A DNA stretch of 64,000 nucleotides from Bacteroidales bacterium UBA2800. Its GTDB lineage: Bacteria > Bacteroidota > Bacteroidia > Bacteroidales > Paludibacteraceae. The stretch covers positions 18,205-82,204 of the forward strand of contig DEHM01000019.1 in the NCBI GenBank assembly GCA_002351925.1, read 5' to 3'. Positions 62,321 to 64,000 of this stretch are shown piece by piece (the stretch's first letter is position 1; each line of letters begins with the position of its first letter). The notes beneath the pieces are model-generated. The model was not told the DNA's origin, made no database searches, and was given only the letters and a program-made list of their open reading frames with translations. The translations under genes and the position numbers were made by a program.

Positions 62321-62337
62321 AAAAAGCAGTAAATTTG
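62307..62337 (+). promoter_or_regulatory. Promoter of flippase-like gene (bidirectional core)
   Basis: TTG (62307-62309), 20 bases ending GCAG, TAAATTTG (62330-62337). The predicted start near 62343 is three bases from the ATG at 62346. Confidence 0.85.
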
Positions 62338-62345
62338 CAGCCGTT

Positions 62346-63230
62346 ATGGAGAAAAAAGTCTTGCTTCGTATCTTTCAGTGGGTCGTCGCGCTCCTGGCCT
62401 GCGGCTGGTTGGTCTATCGGCTGGTCACGTACGACGCCTGGTCGGCTACGTTGTCGCAACTGGGCGGGATGGGTTGGACAGAATGGCTGGCCCTGCTGGC
62501 CTGCGTGGCGCTGATGCCGCTCAACATGACGCTGGAGGCCTGGCGCTGGAAGACCCTCGTGCCGATGAGTTGGCGGGAGGCGCATAGGCAAGTCTATTAT
62601 AGCAAAATGGCAGGGGTGATCACGCCCTGGAAACTCGGCGAATATCCGGCGCGGGCGATGCTGCAGGGCGAATGGAAACAGACGCTGAGCATGGGGCTGG
62701 TAGGCAGCGCCACCATGACGCTGGCTATCATCGGTGCCGGCATCGTGGCCCTGGCGTTCAGTCCCAACGTGCTGGCGCTGCTGGGCGGCAGCTATCTCTA
62801 TTCGCTGCTGGCCGTCAGCTTCGTCATGGGCGTCGTCGTACTGCTGATGCCGAAGATGCTGCGGCAGTGGGCGCAGGTCAATGGCGGACTACTTTGGACC
62901 AGCCTGCTGCAGAGCCTGGTGCGGCTCGTCTGCTGGTGTGTGCAGTTGGCGCTGGTGCTCTTGGCACTGGGCGGAGCGGCCCACCTCAGCCTCCGGGAGA
63001 TAGCGCTGCTGACACCGGTCTACTACCTGCTGGTGACCGTCACACCTAACGTACCTATCGTTGAGGTAGGCGTACGCGGCGCCTGGGCGATGTGGCTCTT
63101 CGGCACACCCAATGCGGCCCTGGCAGGTGTGCTGCTCTGGGCTATCAATACCTTGCTTCCTTGTCTATGGGGAATGCGTGTGACGGTCAGCGCACCGTCA
63201 GCAGATCGGCCAGACACAAGGCCGTCATAG
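62346..63230 (+). CDS. Flippase-like YbhN/LPG-synthase-TM family protein
   Basis: 294 residues from ATG 62346. Eight or so membrane helices with the family's KMAGVITPWKLGEYPARAM segment after a W-R-x-L region, and PNVPIVEVGVRGAWAMWLFG near the end. The family (UPF0104, MprF membrane domain) is implicated in moving lipids across the inner membrane; substrate unknown. A longer frame reaching to 61131 is only the complement of the HHH gene. The last 44 bases overlap the convergent aroC gene, encoding the tail SAPSADRPDTRPS. Confidence 0.85.
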   Translation: MEKKVLLRIFQWVVALLACGWLVYRLVTYDAWSATLSQLGGMGWTEWLALLACVALMPLNMTLEAWRWKTLVPMSWREAHRQVYYSKMAGVITPWKLGEYPARAMLQGEWKQTLSMGLVGSATMTLAIIGAGIVALAFSPNVLALLGGSYLYSLLAVSFVMGVVVLLMPKMLRQWAQVNGGLLWTSLLQSLVRLVCWCVQLALVLLALGGAAHLSLREIALLTPVYYLLVTVTPNVPIVEVGVRGAWAMWLFGTPNAALAGVLLWAINTLLPCLWGMRVTVSAPSADRPDTRPS

Positions 63231-64000
63231 CTTCTACTACGGGTACGGCCCGCACGGCCACGCACGCGTCGTGACGACCTTTCACGCCGGCTTTGGGCGT
63301 CGAGGGCGTAGGCTTGAACACACAGCGGAAGAAGAGGTCGGTGCCGTCGCTGATGCCGCCGGCTATACCGCCGGAGATAGCGTTGATAGCCGAACCGGGT
63401 TGACCCACTCCCGCAAAGCCCGTACCGTATTCAAATCCCTTACATGCATTGATGCTGAGGATGGCGAAGGCCAACTCGGCCTGCAGCTTGTGGAACAGCG
63501 GTTCACCCGTACCGGCGGGCAGTCCGCTGACGGTGCAGGCGATGATACCGCCTATGGAGTCGCCCTCACGCTGGTAGCGGGCTATCGTCTCCGGAAAACG
63601 CTGCGGGTCGGTCTCTGTGCCCACCTGCACCAGTTCCGCCCGTATCGAGATACCCTGCGCGGCCAGCGTCTGGCGGGCCAGACAACCGGCTACGACCCGC
63701 GCCGCCGTCTCACGCGCCGAAGCACGTCCGCCGCCACGCCAATCTCGTATACCGTATTTCTGCTGATAGGTGCGGTCGGCGTGCCCCACGCGGAACGAGT
63801 GGCGCAGCGCCTCGTAGTCTTCCGGCCGTGCATCGCGGTTGCGAATCAGAAAAGCAATCGGCGTACCCAGGGTAATAAGGTCTGTACGCTGTACTCCGTC
63901 AGCACAGCGGTCTGTATTCACTATAACTCCGCTGAGCCACTCCACCTCGTCGGGCTCATTCTTAGCCCGAACCGATACACCTGTAACCTGTACCCCGTCA
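63187..64000 (-). CDS. aroC: Chorismate synthase, N-terminus cut by window edge
   Basis: 271 codons are visible; the 5' end lies beyond base 64000. It makes chorismate from EPSP with reduced FMN, the last step of the shikimate pathway. Family motifs: TPIAFLIRNRDARPEDYE, FRVGHADRTYQQKYG, IRDWRGGGRASARETAARV, GGIAGGISDG and GRHDACVAVRAVPVVEAMTAL. The most N-terminal visible residues (VTGVSVRAKNEPDE) replace a region where related enzymes read more like ITTPRQEADE. It overlaps the convergent flippase gene by 44 bases. Confidence 0.95.
   Translation of the reverse strand, partial: DGVQVTGVSVRAKNEPDEVEWLSGVIVNTDRCADGVQRTDLITLGTPIAFLIRNRDARPEDYEALRHSFRVGHADRTYQQKYGIRDWRGGGRASARETAARVVAGCLARQTLAAQGISIRAELVQVGTETDPQRFPETIARYQREGDSIGGIIACTVSGLPAGTGEPLFHKLQAELAFAILSINACKGFEYGTGFAGVGQPGSAINAISGGIAGGISDGTDLFFRCVFKPTPSTPKAGVKGRHDACVAVRAVPVVEAMTALCLADLLTVR

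Noticed and set aside
61131..62345. N-terminal extension of the flippase-like gene by 405 codons
   Set aside because: It is the complement of the HHH-barrel gene and lies upstream of the promoter at 62307-62337; homologues start at MEKKVLLRIF.
1..64000. Search for tRNA, rRNA, IS elements and integrases
   Set aside because: Spacers are short and none showed a cloverleaf, terminal inverted repeats around a transposase, or a recombinase frame; the inverted repeats at 40.1 kb have no local enzyme.

Overview
The window is a stretch of chromosome from a member of the Bacteroidota, most likely order Bacteroidales; I cannot fix the family. The evidence is the gene content (Mfa/FimA-type fimbrial genes, DUF3078, DUF4293, DUF3575, an HHH-barrel protein, class I fumarase), the near absence of Shine-Dalgarno sites, and about fourteen promoters of the Bacteroidota type: TTG, exactly 20 bases, then TAnnTTTG. 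Coding density is high. I see no tRNA, rRNA, IS element, integrase or CRISPR array.

Layout. 1-3000: a minus-strand housekeeping operon (tpiA, gamma carbonic anhydrase, pyrH, frr, start of rsgA). 3000-4500: a CcdA/ArsG-like permease and trmN6 on the plus strand. 4470-16100: minus-strand genes for RNA decay (RNase Y), cell division (ZapA plus a coiled-coil partner), envelope proteins, PrmA, FolC and DnaE. 16240-26530: plus-strand genes for MurNAc recycling (AmgK-RapZ fusion and MurU), fumarase, a degenerate LytM protein, Dxr, RseP, an acyltransferase, DUF4293, MscS and RlmN. 26550-37170: a LytTR regulator, a small unknown gene, YidC, a Q-rich barrel protein, DeoD, KdsB, Mfd and a MalY-like enzyme. 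37160-60400 is the accessory part: two divergent paralogous membrane-bound AraC regulators around a repeat-rich spacer, then a fimbrial operon (DUF3575-OmpA anchor, Mfa1-like shaft, Mfa2-like anchor, an extra lipoprotein, and a 4,959-residue beta-helix protein with a probable type IX secretion tail). 60400-64000: an HHH barrel protein and a flippase-like protein sharing one bidirectional promoter, then chorismate synthase running off the edge.

The most striking points are: (a) the fimbrial promoter lies between near-perfect inverted repeats, so it is either an invertible phase switch or has paired operators; (b) the giant protein closes the fimbrial operon and is a candidate tip adhesin; (c) short degenerate oligonucleotide 'words' occur both between genes and, in frame, inside conserved genes, at matching fold positions in two methyltransferases; (d) convergent genes repeatedly carry the neighbour's terminator inside their own 3' coding end; (e) the -33 promoter element is often part of a palindrome, which at 62.3 kb drives two genes from one core.
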